Positions 63,429-64,000 of a stretch of DNA of 64,000 bases are shown piece by piece. Location of the stretch: contig NZ_FNJD01000014.1 of assembly GCF_900103185.1 (NCBI RefSeq), positions 29,628 to 93,627 of the forward strand. The letters are read 5' to 3'. Within the stretch, counting starts at the first letter, position 1, and every line of letters begins with the position of its first letter. The stretch comes from Sulfitobacter litoralis. Its GTDB lineage: Bacteria > Pseudomonadota > Alphaproteobacteria > Rhodobacterales > Rhodobacteraceae. Position numbers and translations under genes: made by a program. Below the pieces are notes generated by a model, which was not told where the DNA came from, made no database searches, and saw only the letters and a list, made by a program, of their open reading frames with translations.

Positions 63429-64000
63429 TCACTGAGAACTGACCCGGCATTTTCACCGAGACTTGACCCACCCAGTTGTTATGTTCTTTGCTTTATGATG
63501 GCGTCAATGCCGCTTTCTCCTTTCGTTTTTGTTTGGCTGTCGCCGAGCTGGCCTTGAACCGATAGCTGTCATTGCCGGTCTCGAGAATGTGGCAACGATG
63601 TGTGAGGCGGTCGAGGAGCGCGGTGGTCATCTTGGCATCACCGAACACGCTGGCCCATTCGCTAAAGCTCAGGTTGGTTGTGATAACGACGCTGGTGCGC
63701 TCGTAGAGTTTACTCAGAAGGTGGAACAGCAACGCGCCACCCGAAGCGCTGAACGGCAGATATCCCAGCTCATCCAAGATCAACAAATCGGCTTTCACCA
63801 GCGCCTCGGCGATCTTTCCTGCCTTGCCTTGGGCCTTTTCCTGCTCCAACGCATTGACCAACTCGACCGTGGAGAAGAAGCGCACACGCTTGCGATGATG
63901 CTCGATTGCTTGAATGCCGAGGGCGGTAGCGACATGCGATTTTCCCGTTCCAGGGCCCCCGATCAGCACTACATTCTCAGCCGCCTCCATGAACTCGCAT
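63427..64000. mobile_element. IS21-family element, one end
   Basis: The end seems to be at TGTCACTGAG (63427 on). CACTGAGAACTGACCC (63430-63445) recurs as CACCGAGACTTGACCC (63454-63469), a pair of internal transposase-binding repeats with a 24-bp period, as in IS21 ends. istB lies just inside; istA and the other end must lie beyond base 64000. The exact border and target duplication cannot be shown. Confidence 0.75.
63493..64000 (-). CDS. istB: IS21 family helper ATPase, C-terminal part
   Basis: An AAA+ ATPase that helps the IS21 transposase choose targets. About 168 residues are present; the N-terminus lies beyond the window. Walker A is GGPGTGKSH and Walker [26 protein letters not shown] is the sensor 1 region and the DRLTHRC segment follows. 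Residues CEF come before the first visible Met, so translation does not start at 63990. DnaC/IstB family is certain. Confidence 0.93.
   Translation of the reverse strand, partial: CEFMEAAENVVLIGGPGTGKSHVATALGIQAIEHHRKRVRFFSTVELVNALEQEKAQGKAGKIAEALVKADLLILDELGYLPFSASGGALLFHLLSKLYERTSVVITTNLSFSEWASVFGDAKMTTALLDRLTHRCHILETGNDSYRFKASSATAKQKRKEKAALTPS

Noticed and set aside
1..64000. CRISPR arrays, rRNA operons, toxin-antitoxin or phage-defence modules
   Set aside because: No regularly spaced direct repeats, no rRNA sequence and no recognisable defence proteins were found. The first 70 aa protein looks a little antitoxin-like, but no toxin partner is beside it.

Overview
The window reads as one stretch of chromosome from a marine alphaproteobacterium of the Rhodobacterales, Roseobacter group (Sulfitobacter-like is my guess, not provable from this sequence). 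The reasons are the moderately high G+C, an Irr regulator next to fabA-fabB-fabI, the aroA-cmk-rpsA-ihfB-lapA-trpF and phoH-ybeY-corC-lnt-metK-trmB gene orders, a SAM/SAH-type riboswitch ahead of metK (a class reported mainly from Rhodobacterales), and several families common in roseobacters.

Layout. 0.1-8.7 kb: acyl-CoA and thioester metabolism (a large acyl-CoA dehydrogenase, two MerR-type regulators, an orphan LuxR regulator, two hotdog thioesterases, a MATE pump), then pyrD with two small DUF genes. 8.8-13.2 kb: periplasmic 5'-nucleotidase, a cupredoxin-like protein, and a LysR gene divergent from glutaryl-CoA dehydrogenase. 13.3-18.7 kb: a tight six-gene minus-strand operon (HAD dehalogenase, hydrolase, PLP dehydratase, PcaD-like, hydrolase, PcaB-like) with no pcaC or pcaGH. 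18.8-24.8 kb: FKBP isomerase, rRNA methyltransferase, fabA-fabB-fabI with divergent irr, a glycosyltransferase-like gene. 24.9-33.7 kb: miaB, an OmpA-like/lipoprotein pair sharing a module, phoH-ybeY-corC-lnt, riboswitch-metK, trmB. 33.8-39.8 kb: aroA-cmk, rhodanese, rpsA, ihfB-lapA-trpF. 39.9-43.0 kb: kpsT-kpsE-kdsA capsule export and Kdo synthesis. 43.3-51.6 kb: DNA glycosylase, SseB, FAD dehydrogenase, apt, mtnP, SulP transporter, flavin reductase, GNAT, EcsC. 51.6-54.1 kb: modABC. 54.2-62.2 kb: Nudix, DUF1178, lysC, ptsP, iron alcohol dehydrogenase plus thioesterase, proB. 62.3-64.0 kb: tRNA-Cys with a tyrosine integrase at its 3' end; the integrase frame is cut by the end of an IS21-family element whose istB runs off the window, so a mobile island starts here.

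Most of the window is core chromosome. The less ordinary parts are the six-gene catabolic operon, the LuxR solo with a changed ligand-pocket residue, the OmpA/lipoprotein pair, the possible rpsA leader attenuator, the internal start in lysC, a dispersed family of palindromic intergenic repeats, and the tRNA-Cys island edge. No CRISPR array, rRNA operon or clear defence system is visible.
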